NCBI GenBank assembly: GCA_012064415.1
Contig: SSNU01000155.1
Coordinates: forward strand, 310,001-374,000
Source of the DNA: Gyrodactylus bullatarudis
Taxonomy: Eukaryota > Platyhelminthes > Monogenea > Gyrodactylidea > Gyrodactylidae
Direction of reading: 5' to 3'
DNA length: 64,000 nt
Shown: piece after piece, positions 25,799 through 36,852 of the stretch
How positions within the stretch are numbered: the first letter of the stretch is position 1
Layout of the letters: the number at the start of each line of letters is the position of its first letter
The notes under the pieces: model-generated
The model's database searches: none
Told to the model about the DNA's origin: nothing
Seen by the model: only the letters and a program-made list of their open reading frames with translations
Position numbers and translations under genes: made by a program

Positions 25799-28700
25799 TC
25801 AGGATTTCTTTTTAATACGAGAGAATAAACTAGATCTGCTTGGTTTCTCTTTTTTCTCTTTCTGGCTCTTCTTCTTCTTCGGCTTATCACCAAACATAGT
25901 GGCCTTGAGGCGAGGAAGTGACATGGTCTTTACAAAGTTCTTTTGCTGTTCAGGTGGGAGCTCCTTTTTTGGGGGTAACGTGTTGAATTCTCCATCGTCA
26001 TCGTCTTCGTCAATTATAGATTTTGTCAGAGACTCACGAGAAGACGTCAGACTTCCATTAACAGACAACTCTTCTGGCTCTGAATATTTATTACAGAATA
26101 AATGTTATTATTAGATTTAGAAAATTAATAAATTCGGACAAACTTTTCATTTCCTGGTCAGTCTCTTCAACTGGGGGCGGATTACAGAGGGCTTGATCTT
26201 CGTCCGAGAGTTTTTCCCAAATCTGAGACATTTTCTCGATAATCTCTTTCCTTCGACGCTTGAATTTGCTCTGGACCTCTTTTCGAGAGACTAGCTCCTT
26301 ATCATAAAGAATGCGCAAGAAATTCTTTAATTCGCTGACACTAAAATCTTGCCACTATAATAGTAGAATAAGGAGAAGAGGAAAGTTTTATTCTGTTTCT
26401 TTAGATATTGAATAATTAAAAACAATGTTTATCATTTGTGAGTTGTGCTTTGCTAAAGTAGAGTAATTCTGCCGCCAAGTTCTGAGTGACAGAATCAAGA
26501 AATGAAATTATTTCTACCTCTCCACATATTTTATGTATCATATATGATTTAATGATATAGAATATTTATCAAGAGTTTGGTTTACTTTACATTTTAGACA
26601 TGAACAAGTCACTTTCTTATTCGATTTAATATATTTAAGGGTTATTTAGGGAAATAATAGTGGTTGACAGGGGTATTTTGAAAAATGCCATGATTTTTTT
26701 GAAAAATGCCGGGACACACCACTTTTTTTGGAAAAACGCCATGAGTTTCTGACACTATTTTGAAAAATGCCATGACTTTTTTGGAAAATGCCGTGACACA
26801 CCGGAATATTTTTGAAAAATGCCGGGACACACCACTTTTTTTTGAAAAATGCCATGAGTTTCTGACACTATTTTGGAAAATGCCATGAAATTTTTCAATT
26901 TTTCTCTAAATCTCTATCTTGATGTAAGTTTGCTTACTTTTCGAGAATTCGACACCTTAACCCTAGAATGACATTTGGGGGTCTTTAACGCCCCCGTTTG
27001 TTTTAAAGCTCCCATAAGGAAAAATTAAAATGTCGTTCTAGGGTTAATGGCCCAAATACGACTCAAAAGCTCCTCTGTGGCTGATTACTTAGAGGAAATC
27101 GATGCTTCAAATTGGGTAGAACATGCTTTTCCTAAGTGCCGCTATGCACAAAAAAATGAGCCATACACAGATTATTTCACAAAGATTTTCGATAAGATTC
27201 TTGGGATTGCACGGACCTTGGATGTTTTCCCATCTGTTAACGAGCAACATTTCCGTGTTGGTAAAGACCTTTCGAATAAGGTATATAAGAACGTTGGCAT
27301 TGTTAACAATAAATGCTCGTGTGAGTTTTTTTTTTTCAAAATACCTCTGTCAACCACAATTATTTTCCTAAATAACCCTATATTTAAAATGGGTTTGGGT
27401 TTTTCTGTGTTTATAGATTTTCAAGTCATAAAGACTTGCTCCACTTGGATCAGTAAACAAACAATAAGCTAAAGATCCTACGATAGATATTGTCATAGTA
27501 TGGATATAGGCATAGTAGTTATTGTTGGGCTTACTTTGGGCTTAAAACTTAAAGAGGAGAGACAAGATTATCAAATTAATTGGAATGCATTTTTTTCTTC
27601 ATTTAAATATGGATAGAAATGCTTACATCAATGTCTTCTGTGTCATTTTCCTGAAGTACAAACCTTTTATGGGCTAGGAGATTGTTCATCTCTGTGGAAT
27701 CATTGTTTGAATTTTCAGCGTAGCGTAGGAGAAGACTCAATGGACACTCATCGTAGAATAATTTACGAACGACAACTAGATTGGGAATCAAAGAGAGATT
27801 CAGAGATATAAATGTAAAAGTCACATTTTTGTCAAATTTATTTACCATGGTGTTCTCCGTGTATTGTGTGCTCGTAAAGAGCAAATCGATTGGGATTTTC
27901 TTTGATTAGGAATCTTTGAAGGAGACGCTGGATAACTTGAGTGGCAGTAGTTGATCTGAAAGATGAAGAATATTTTTTCGATTATTCATCATGTTTGACT
28001 CTGACTATATATCATCAACAGACAAATCGATAACAACACAACTACATGTAACAGTTATTTTTGCTCGGATAAGAATTGATTATACATTAGTAATGTTATG
28101 CATGTTATGCAGTAGAATGTCTCTGTTTACAAAAGATGTTTATCAAAGCAAATAATCAATAATGATTATCGACAGACAAGAAGGCTACCACAAAGTGCAA
28201 TAATGAAAAGAAGAGAAAACTATTATGGAGATGAACCATTGGTTAGTTCATCGAACATCTTCTTGACAACCTTAATTCAATGCATAAAGATAATACTCAC
28301 AGTCCAATATGAACCAAAAGTGTTGATCCTCTGGGTAGTTTGAAAGTGATTGTTTTCTTTAAATCTTTTTCATCGGGCTGCTTATTGAAAAAGTTTATCT
28401 GGTCAGTTTCATCACTGAGAATTTCCCCTTCATTGTAAGAAGCCATTTTGATTGGCTGAATAAGATTTATAAAAACTCTAATTGATCCAGTGAGAAAATC
28501 CCCGACACTCTCTAGAGGAGGATTTTCAGTGAACTGCATTGAAAGACCCCAATCATTACGATTGAATAGTTCCATGATTTTCTTGACTTCCACACGATTC
28601 CAGACAGATGTCCAGCCTGTTCCACTTCTAAGGCCAACAATAAGTGGAACTCGATCACCCGACTTCATCTCAGGATTGATTGGTCCATGATCTTTGATGT

Positions 28701-29494
28701 GAGAAGTTTGTTGCATCAAGGTGCCCAAAATAAAGTCACTACTACTACTACTGTTGACAGTGCTGTCAATTTCCGAATTTGAGAGATCACTCTCTTCGGA
28801 AATGTTCTCAGAATCATCCAACTTAAGGCAGGATACGTGTATTTTCTTATCCCGAATTAATGATCTATCTAAACTACTAAAATCATAATCATTGATTTTA
28901 TCCACAAGATTCTTTTCCTCTTTTGTATCAGTGGGAGAAGATAATTTGAGCTTTTCAAAATTTATATCGTCTTCCTCGAATGCTGGCAAAGCCTCAACAA
29001 ATTCTGATTCTTCTTGTTCACATATGGTATAATAATAACTATCATTTTCATCGTCTGTTTGAATATCAGAGAAACTGTCAGCAAACTCATCTGAGTTTTT
29101 ATTATTTTCATGAATGCATTTTAGATCAGAGGTGAGAAAACAAAGACTGTGGGCGACTGTGTTGCATTCTGAAAAAAGATGATAAAGGGAAAAACTTACT
29201 GACACATTTCAAAACAGCTTGCTTCTTATTAGAAGTTACAAGCTTTGTTTTGCAAATTGAGCAAGAATCCTGATCTGTTATCAGTAATGGAAGAAATTCA
29301 TGGTTAAGTAAAGCAGTTTTAGCATTCAATGTCCGATAATCAAATAATTTGTCTGTTTCTAATTCAAGATAACTGGAAAGATTTTTATGTCTATGGAGTG
29401 TTTTCAAGTTTATATCATTGTGTAATGCATCGAAATTAGCGTTTGAATCACTCTTCATGGCACCGACAAGGGTTTTACGAAGTAGATGCAGCAT
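25799..29494 (-). CDS. RASSF: RASSF1/5-type Ras-association protein (C1-RA-SARAH)
   Basis: Six exons, 29200-29494, 28301-29168, 27846-27955, 27627-27775, 26144-26354 and 25799-26079, all in phase, give 637 residues. The C1 zinc-binding domain is split by a 31-nt intron: H-x12-C-x2-C in exon 1, then C-V-K-C-NTVA-H-SL-C-x7-C across the junction. An acidic, Ser-rich stretch of about 130 residues follows. Then come the Ras-association domain (GSIRVFINLIQPIKM through NRFALYE and KRFVLQENDTEDID) and a SARAH helix (SVSELKNFLRIL...). After SARAH comes an extra about 140-residue tail ending in Lys-rich sequence. RASSF proteins bind Ras-like GTPases and pair with MST/Hippo kinases through SARAH. Intron 4 (1,272 nt) carries a Mutator-like element. 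It is head to head with malate dehydrogenase, 116 bp apart. Confidence 0.88.
26639..27378 (+). mobile_element. Mutator-like (MULE) element remnant with 9-bp target duplication
   Basis: A 740-bp element in RASSF intron 4. Its termini are inverted repeats of about 50 bp (gggttatttagg... at 26639 and its reverse complement ending at 27378) flanked by a perfect 9-bp direct repeat, tatatttaa, at 26630-26638 and 27379-27387; a 9-bp duplication is the Mutator signature. Next to the left TIR a 113-bp unit is tandemly repeated (about 26701-26780 and 26814-26893). Inside, on the plus strand to about 27320, is a transposase fragment with SSVADYLEEIDASNWVEHAF followed by FPKCRY, which fits the region of MULE transposases just before the conserved TSN-AES-N block. 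The fragment is interrupted by a nested MITE (26961-27043). It cannot be autonomous. Confidence 0.85.
26961..27043. mobile_element. 83-bp piggyBac-type MITE nested in the MULE
   Basis: The ends are inverted: CCCTAGAATGACATTT at 26961 and AAAATGTCGTTCTAGGG ending at 27043. TTAA lies on both sides (26957-26960 and 27044-27047). CCCTAGAA termini with TTAA duplications are characteristic of piggyBac elements. Removing the 83 bp plus one TTAA restores a continuous reading frame through the surrounding MULE transposase fragment, so the MITE entered after the MULE. Confidence 0.88.
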
Positions 29495-29610
29495 TACTTT
29501 TCATTTGTCATTTTATTTATTTAAAAATACGCTTTTCCATAAACAATATGTCTTAGAAAGTATTATGGTTGAATTGTTATAATTTCGATTCAAGCGGACT
29601 ACATAAAAAC
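29495..29610. promoter_or_regulatory. 116-bp divergent promoter region RASSF / MDH
   Basis: The only DNA between two start codons on opposite strands, so both core promoters and 5' UTRs must lie here or overlap the neighbouring gene. AT-rich; no clear TATA or other motif could be assigned. Confidence 0.5.
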
Positions 29611-30718
29611 ATGTACAAATCATTTACTAGCTCCAAATTCCTTACATCCAATGTCTTTCGAAGGAATATTAGTACAACTCTTGCAGTATGTAAAATTTAA
29701 TATTCCAGAAAAATCATAAAGTTACAATTCTTGGAGCAAGTGGAGGCATTGGTCAACCAATGTCCCTTCTGATGAAACAGTCCCCACTTGTCAGTCATTT
29801 ATCTCTTTTCGATGTGGCACACGTTAAAGGTGTTGCTGCTGATTTAAGTCATATCGAGACAAAACCAAAAGTCACTTTTCATGATGACCCAAACAGTATG
29901 GAAAAATGTTTGGTTGACTCCGAAGTTGTCTTAATTCCTGCTGGAGTACCACGTAAGCCAGGCATGACAAGAGATGATCTTTTCAATACAAATGCATCTA
30001 TTGTTGCTAGTCTCACAAAGGCAATTGCACAGTACTGTCCTAAAGCTATGATTTGTATAATTACAAATCCTGTTAATAGCACAGTTCCTATCGCTGCTGA
30101 AGTAATGAAAAAGTTGAACGTTCACGATCCAAGAAGAATCTTCGGAGTCACCACTCTAGATGTCGTTCGATCAAATACTTTTATTGCTGAGGCAAAAGTA
30201 AATTCATTAAAATTTAATTTTTCAGGATCTTGATGTTCGTAAAGTTAACTGTCCCGTTGTAGGAGGTCATTCAGGAATAACTATTCTACCATTGATATCC
30301 CAATGCACTCCATCTGTTTCTTTCCCAGCTAAAGAGAGACTTGCTATAACGGAAAGAATTCAAAATGCTGGTACTGAAGTAGTTGAAGCAAAAGCTGGTG
30401 CTGGATCCGCTACACTCTCAATGGCTTATGCTGGTGCTCGTTTTGCATCATCTTTACTTGAAGCGATGAATGGCAGAAAAGATGTAATTGAATGTGCATA
30501 TGTTCAATCAGATGTTACTGAATGTGAATACTTTTCTACCCCTCTATTGTTGGGTGTAAGTTTTTAAAATAATCAATCTAATTCAGGCTCACGGAGTTGA
30601 GAAAAATATGGGAATTGGAAAGACAAATGAGTTCGAAATTGAAATGATGAAGAAGGTCATCCCTGAACTGACTGCCAATATAGAAAAGGGCAAAAAATTT
30701 GCTGCCACATGGAACTAA
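29611..30718 (+). CDS. MDH2: mitochondrial malate dehydrogenase
   Basis: Interconverts malate and oxaloacetate with NAD in the mitochondrial matrix (citric acid cycle, malate-aspartate shuttle). Four exons, 29611-29685, 29709-30197, 30226-30555, 30587-30718, give 341 residues, close to the usual about 338. Residues 1-25 are basic and Ser/Thr-rich without acidic residues, a mitochondrial presequence, and form exon 1. Then follow the NAD-binding GASGGIGQP, the substrate-loop [35 protein letters not shown] and the catalytic-His stretch [13 protein letters not shown]. All catalytic residues appear intact. The introns are 23, 28 and 31 nt; without removing them the frame is broken. The 23-nt intron separates presequence and catalytic body. 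Confidence 0.96.
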
Positions 30719-30923
30719 ACTCATATTTATACCAAGCTGATATATTTATGACTTGATATTATTTATCTTCATATAGGTAATGTACAAAATTAAAGTAGAA
30801 TAACTAGAAATACTTTTCTTTTCTTTGATGTTACACTTCGTTAATAATATAATATAATTGTAGTCGAATAACAAATTTTTTAAAATAATTATCACAGTTA
30901 TAATTTTTTCATACTTGATTTGA

Positions 30924-32025
30924 TCAAAAGTTAAGACTCGAAAAGGGATCAAACTCATCCAATTTTGTATTTTTTGTTTCTTTTTTAACGCTTGTCTCGA
31001 AAGGATTAAAGTTTAAGAGGTTCTGGCTTGTTTCAACAGCCCTCTTCGATTTCTTGACATCCTCAAATGGATCAAAATCAAGCAAAACTGAATTCTCGTG
31101 CAATTTTGAATCTAAAAATCAATTATACTTCATCACGTGGAATCTATAAAATGTGAAAAAATCTCACCATTGTTCGCATTTGACAGGAACGGATTTCCGA
31201 AAGAAAATTCATTCTGAAAGCTTGATTGATTAGAGACATAACCAGACGACCCTATCTTCTGATTCTGGTCACAATTGAAAATGCTATCGAGCTCGATTAG
31301 AGCAGCATATCTATCGTTAGAGGAAACGGTTCCATCGAATAGATTTAGACTAGACTTGTTTTCATTCTTGAACGGATTTTTTGGTGAAAATTCAGGAAGA
31401 CAGCTCAGGGAAGCAGAAATTGCAGAACCACATTTCTCTTTTATCTTCTGAGATGCTTGTGCTTGGTCCGACTTGGAAAAATTCTTTGCGTACTTGGAAT
31501 TATTATTTAAATTATCTCTAGAATTCGATGCAATAATTAATCCAACAGATGAATTTATATTAGCCAGAGTTTTGGGTTTGGCTATAGTCGTTTCCAGAGA
31601 AGAATTAATCAAGAGTTTATTCTTTTCAATAATCTCCTGCTCAATGTGAGGTGGAAGTTCTCGAAACCACAATTTAAGCTTGTATTTATCATTCATGCTT
31701 TTCAAAACATCTACAGGATTTGGAGTTGAATTCGAGTTCATGAAGATGTAACGACAAGCTTCGTTGCCTCTTCTGAGAATAAGCTCGTATTCACTTTGAG
31801 AAAAAGTAGATAGCCCAATAGCTTTGACGCGAAAATTAAAATTTCGTCTAAAAAGTAAGATAATTAATGAAAAGGTTACAGTTTTCCAGCACAATTCATG
31901 CATACAAATGATCCGATAGATACATTTATATAAGTTGGGTTCTTAACAGAACAATCAAAACATATCTTGTTATCAGCATCGCCGAATAAAATTTTGATAT
32001 TTTTCAAGATTATTTCATCATTCAT
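30924..32025 (-). CDS. AGFG1: ArfGAP with NPF repeats (AGFG-like)
   Basis: Three exons, 31880-32025, 31168-31847 and 30924-31111, give 337 residues. The N-terminal ArfGAP zinc finger is complete: C-F-D-C-x16-C-M-N-C, with the first exon ending just after it, then FNFRVKAIGLSTFSQSE and GNEACRYIFM, typical of the AGFG/HRB subgroup. The rest is low-complexity with EH-domain ligands: NPFKN and NPFLS in exon 2, NPFET near the C terminus, plus DPF motifs (AP-2 or clathrin-adaptor type). Family members act in clathrin-mediated uptake of VAMP7-type cargo. Introns are 32 and 55 nt. Its 3' end lies 205 bp from that of malate dehydrogenase and its start is 160 bp from the GOSR1 start. It is shorter than the about 560-residue vertebrate proteins. 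Confidence 0.85.
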
Positions 32026-32185
32026 TGTGATCTTGTAAGTTAGTAACGCTGAAAAATTTCTACATTTATAGTTTTTAAAATTAATTTGAATTTAACTCAG
32101 AGTATTTAAAGAATACCAAGTTCTCAATTGATTGTTTTGTTTTCTCAACTTTACAAAAGGTAAAATTGTCACTGACTGACGAATT
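32026..32185. promoter_or_regulatory. 160-bp divergent promoter region AGFG / GOSR1
   Basis: Space between two opposed start codons. No individual element could be identified. Confidence 0.45.
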
Positions 32186-32932
32186 ATGCCGAGAGATTCC
32201 TGGGAGGACTTACGCAAATCAGCCAAGGCTTTAGAAAATCAAATTGAGGAAAATTTGATCGATTTTAGTAAACTTAACTATAGTTATGATAAACTGACTA
32301 ACCCCAGTTCTCGTTCAAAAAAGGAGAATCTGAATGAAACATTCGCACGCATCGATTCAATTCTCAATGACCAGCTCAACAAGTATCCTGAATTGTTTTA
32401 TTTAGACTGTTAGAAGTCAATCAGAAAATGTCTCAGGTAGTTTCTCCCTTGGATAGTGCAAACAGCCAGCAACATACTCTCAAGAGACATCGTGAGATCC
32501 TCAGAGATTATCAACAAGAATACCAACAAATGCGACAGAATATTATCAATTTTCGTAATAAGGAGGAGGTTATGAACTCAGTAGGCTACGTTTTAAATAA
32601 TTATTTAGGTATTTTCTAGTTCACTCAACAATTTCGATGCACAAACAAGTCGAGTTAATATTCATTTACTGCAAGAGGCTAATAGCTTCAAGGAATCTGA
32701 AAAAAGTCTTAATGAAACTATTTATTCCGCAGAAGCAATTAAAAAAAACTTGTTTGAACAGAAAGAACACCTAAGGGAAGCATACTTTAAGATGGGATCA
32801 ATTTCCAAGAGATTCCCGATTATAGGATCATTGATCGGAAAAATCAACTTCAAAAATAAAAAAGATAATTTAGTAATTGGAGCTGTGCTTGGTGTATGCT
32901 TATTTTTTGTTTTATTATATCTTTTTCATTGA
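32186..32932 (+). CDS. GOSR1: Golgi SNARE GOSR1 (GS28)
   Basis: A Qb-SNARE for ER-Golgi and intra-Golgi vesicle fusion, anchored by a C-terminal membrane segment. Three exons, 32186-32382, 32406-32580 and 32609-32932, give 231 residues (vertebrate about 250). The N terminus WEDLRKSAKALENQIEENL matches the family start. Then HTLKRHREILRDYQQEY is the conserved helix, followed by the SNARE motif (FKMGSISKRFPIIGSLIGKI) and a tail anchor VIGAVLGVCLFFVLLYLF with two residues after it. Introns are 23 and 28 nt. An AATAAA at 32950-32955 is 18 nt past the stop and overlaps the 3' region of the convergent SDR gene. The donor of intron 2 (gtaggc) was chosen over an in-frame alternative (gtttta) that would give a 19-nt intron. 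Confidence 0.92.
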
Positions 32933-32962
32933 TTGATACAGATTTTGAAAATAAAAATTTTT

Positions 32963-34487
32963 TCACTTAAATTTTGCCTTCAATCTCGACTTTTCATAAT
33001 AGTCCAAATTATCTTTGAGCTTCCCGTAAAAGGTTGATGACCGAAGTTTTGCTTGATCTCGGGAAAACCTGGGAATGTAGTTGATCAGTTTTCTTGCCTT
33101 ATCACATTTATAGACCATAGTTGAGCAATGAAGATAAAGCTGTCTGTTATCCACTGATGTCTTAATCTTTACGACAGGAGTAATCAACTTCAAAATGACT
33201 TCAATTAAATATAGGCATAAAAATATGATAAAGTAGGGAATAGCGATTCTACTGAGATAGCAAGAATTTTCAATCAGATAAGGCTGTACAAATTCTTCAT
33301 TGGTACAAGTAGAGCTGTCATCATCAATGAGAAGGACTTCTCCTGACACAGAGACGTCTGACTCTGTTTCCGATACTATTTTCTTGAGAGCACAAATATG
33401 TGCCCAAGCGCAATTACCAGCGTAGATTCTACTAATCTCTGGCCTGGGTCCCCAGCCAATTCTTATCAAGGCTCCGAAATTCTTCAATGCTGTGTAGATC
33501 ATTGTAGATAAATAGACGAAATCACCCTCTCCATAGATCCCAGGAGGCCTTAGAATTACAGCTTTTAAATTATTGTTGGTCCGAAGAGCTGCGAGGATTA
33601 ACTGTTCAGCTTCAATTTTTGTCTTGGAGTAAATAGGAAATACACTCTTGTCGAAATTGAATTTTTCTGTGAACGATTGAGAATTCTCATCTTCCATTAT
33701 CATTGGACCAAATTTTCTACTACAAACAGCTGAACTTGTATAGACAAAGTACTTAATTTTCTTTACTTTTAAAATCTCGAGGACATTTTTAGTCCCTAGA
33801 AAATAATTTGCATTAGAAAAAAACTTTTACCCATAACATTGGTGTTGTAGCTTTCCTCATAGGAATGATTTGAGGAAATGGCAATAATACTGGCACAATG
33901 AATAACTGCATCTACGTTATCAAAAGCACCGGCTATACTATCATATTGAGTTATATCCCCGTGACGATAGTCCAGGCTTGGTGCGTGCTTATCATCTTTA
34001 TTTCAGGTTAAATTTAAAATTTCAACTCACATTCACTGAGTTTGAATGATTTCGGGGGAGCGTGCTTGTCAAGAATACGGATTTCTCTCAAATTCCTGAA
34101 TGAATGTATGAGATTGCAAATGATATGGCGACCAAGAAAGCCAGACCCGCCAATAACTAGGATTGTCTTAATGAAAACTTCATTAGGGTCATCAATCGTC
34201 CTTCTAGGCCAAATGTCAACACAGGGACACCCAAAGTTGTTTGGATCTTTCTGAAAGGCCAAGGGCTCTAGTTGACACTTTTTGTGTGCTGCAGCACCAT
34301 CAATTTCCAAGCTTGGCTTTGAAAGCAACGATTTCAGGCTACGTTTCATTGGAATTTTCAACGTGACATGGAATTCTCTCTGAATGAAATTAGAATTATT
34401 CTCCACATTTTGCAGTATATATAAATACCTGCATAAGTAGGAGGAGTTAAATGTATGAGAGGAAATATTAGAATTTCCTCTGTCCAT
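32963..34487 (-). CDS. 3-beta-HSD-like short-chain dehydrogenase with C-terminal membrane segment
   Basis: Three exons, 34031-34487, 33831-33995 and 32963-33795, give 484 residues with two 35-nt introns. The dinucleotide-binding motif TILVIGGSGFLGRHI starts near residue 108; DAVIHCAS and YTSSA follow, then the catalytic YSKTK and the LRPPGIYGEGD block. This is the extended SDR family that includes 3-beta-hydroxysteroid dehydrogenase, NSDHL and SDR42E. A hydrophobic segment (IAIPYFIIFLCLYLIEVIL) in the C-terminal part suggests ER-membrane attachment. The substrate is probably a sterol or steroid but cannot be named. The about 105 residues before the fold are unusual; the start at 34487 is uncertain because an intron-like stretch lies in the leader, and a Met nearer the fold is possible. 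Confidence 0.8.
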
Positions 34488-34654
34488 ATGTAGGATTACA
34501 TTACAGTTTGTGTTTTCTATACTATACTATACATTTAGTACATTGCACCAACACAAGTGGAGTTGTCAGTCTAGAAAGTAGAGTTAAAGATTAAGAAATA
34601 AAGAGAGATTATTTAGATCAAAGAGGGAGAAGTAACACAATTTATTATTTTACA

Positions 34655-36745
34655 TCACTGATGAACTACAAGATCTTTAAAGAGTTCTCGGAGAGCAACT
34701 GTAGCATAAGAAGACTTTGGAAGCGAGAATGTGATTATTAAGGCTTCCTTTGGCGAATCATTTTCATCATTCTCTTGTTTAATGCACTTATCCTCAACAT
34801 CATTGGGAGACGTGTTTAACTCAGATGAATTTGGCTGGTCCTCTTCGAATGTTTCCGATCCTTTCTCATGATCGACTATATCATCTTCTTGTTTGCACTC
34901 ATCCACTTTCATTTCTCTTCCATTTGGTGTTGATTTCAGCTTAGTCAAATTTTCCTGATGTTGATTAACCTTTTTCTTAGGAACTGGTATGTAATCTGGT
35001 AGATTTACATAATCGCATTCGATTAATGGGGCATTTGCGTCAGTGTAAGTGATAAAGTGATACTTTACATCCATAGGTTTAGCAACCAATGACCGATAGC
35101 TACCGGGCAAATCGAATTCTCTACAAAAATTCATGATGATTCTCAATTTGCTTACTTGATTTTGTTGGAGAAGAACTTTAATTCAATTCCATCTTTGGCC
35201 AATTCGTTGACATATTGATCACTCACTAATATTTTTTGATAAAATTAAAATTGACATACTCTTGTTATTGGGAAATTTGACATCATGGCCGGGTAGAGGC
35301 AGGACAACATCATGTAAATTGAAGCCTTTCTCTTGGATATCAACAGGGTTAACATGAACTACATCGATATTTTCCTCATTCACAAGATTCTCCAAATCGT
35401 CCTGATCCACACTGGCTTCTTTTCGATTTCGTTTTTCACCTGTCTTAATGTCTGAAGAAATCCAAGAGTACATTATTTTATCAAAATATAAAATACTAAT
35501 AATGTAATTAAGACAAACTTTTTTTAACAAGATCTCCTTCAATTATCTTGGAGCCATAACCAGCTATTCTCTTTGAGGCCATGTGATTCCAAATGTAGCT
35601 CTGATAACTATGTACGTATAATAATTTAATATTTCTGGGTAGTTTTTGAAGTGTGGCAGATGTATAACCGGATATTTCGTGGGATTTTATGACTGTTTTC
35701 TCTAGACAAGGAGGCATATCTTTAACGACCGAATGATCTTTCGTATCGAGAAACTTTTGCTTTCCCTCTCTAATTCGGGTTAGATCAGCTTCTGTGGGGA
35801 GCAATATAGTTTTAATAGCATCCTCCCATTTTCCTAGAATAATTGCCTTTCCAGTGTTCCAAGTATTCGCCTTGTAAGAATGTCCAAATCGTTGCAAACC
35901 AAAGTAGTTGATGAAACCATTTTCAGTCCAATCTTTAATATCTTCAGCGAACTTATCCTTGTCTCCTTTAAAATCACGAAGAACAATTGTAAATTGATTT
36001 CCAAATAAATCACCCAAGAATAACGGTCGATCTACCATCTCAAAGTTTCCCAGCTTGACTCTGAAGAGTTTGTGATTTAATTCCACCAAGCGAGCCAGAT
36101 GACAATTTTTAACAGTTGCAAATTGATAAGTAATTGCTCTTTTATCTTTGGTTCCAGCAACACAAATATCGTTGTTATTTATTCTATTATTATAGAGTAA
36201 GAATTTACCTCAAAAATCGAGCAATTAACGACTGAGCTTGATTTACTGAATAACCTTCTTTGCACAGTATAAACTTGGAATATTCTCTAGCTTCTTCTCC
36301 ATAATTGAATTTTGAAGCCTTTTTGGTTCCGGAATATTTTTTAACACTAATTCTTAATTCCTTGGTATCATCATCGGTAATAGAAAAAGATTCTAAAGCA
36401 GAAGAGAATAACTGGATAGCAAAATGTTGCTTTTCTCGGATATCACGATCCGATCCGGCTGGAAACGAGTATTCTTCTAAATTTCCTTGACGGACCTTTT
36501 CCAGGTTCTCTAAAATTTCATCTGACAATTCAAAGTCAAAACTACGAGGTTTAGGCAATTTTAAAGAAGAAATGCAGGCCACTTTACCGTAACAATCTAT
36601 TTCTCTAACGTGGAAATCTTCCCATCAGACATATAAGCAGAGTAACATACTTGGATTTTAATTCAGCACTATATACACCAATTTCTTTATTCAAAAACAC
36701 TTCAATACCGACGTCTATCTCAGAAATTCGATCACTATGCTTCAT
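34655..36745 (-). CDS. PUS7: tRNA/mRNA pseudouridine synthase PUS7 (TruD family)
   Basis: Converts uridine to pseudouridine in tRNAs, U2 snRNA and mRNAs. Six exons, 36651-36745, 36209-36604, 35519-36183, 35260-35451, 35156-35225 and 34655-35120, give 627 residues (human 661). The start ATG at 36745 begins [13 protein letters not shown]. The TruD signature GTKDKRA, containing the catalytic Asp, is in exon 3 right after a 25-nt intron, followed by [12 protein letters not shown] and [11 protein letters not shown]. The C terminus [14 protein letters not shown] matches the family end. Two acidic, low-complexity inserts occur (exon 4 and late exon 6). Introns are 46, 25, 67, 34 and 35 nt. The rhodanese gene stops 107 bp upstream on the same strand. 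All motifs are intact, so activity is expected. Confidence 0.94.
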
Positions 36746-36852
36746 TTTTTAAATAACTGTAAGTTTAAAACACAAGTCCTATATTTATTTCTTTTAATTA
36801 TGTTTTTCTAAAAGACTTCGTGTCAACAATTCAAGTTCTTTGATAAAAATTA

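Noticed and set aside
27047..27472. 141-residue plus-strand frame as a gene
   Set aside because: Its N-terminal part is a MULE transposase fragment and its C-terminal part runs through the right TIR into RASSF intron sequence; the ATG is partly made by the nested TTAA duplication.
32590..32608. 19-nt intron in GOSR1 using the gtttta donor
   Set aside because: The upstream gtaggc donor gives a 28-nt intron in the same frame with a better consensus; the 19-nt option is kept only as an alternative.
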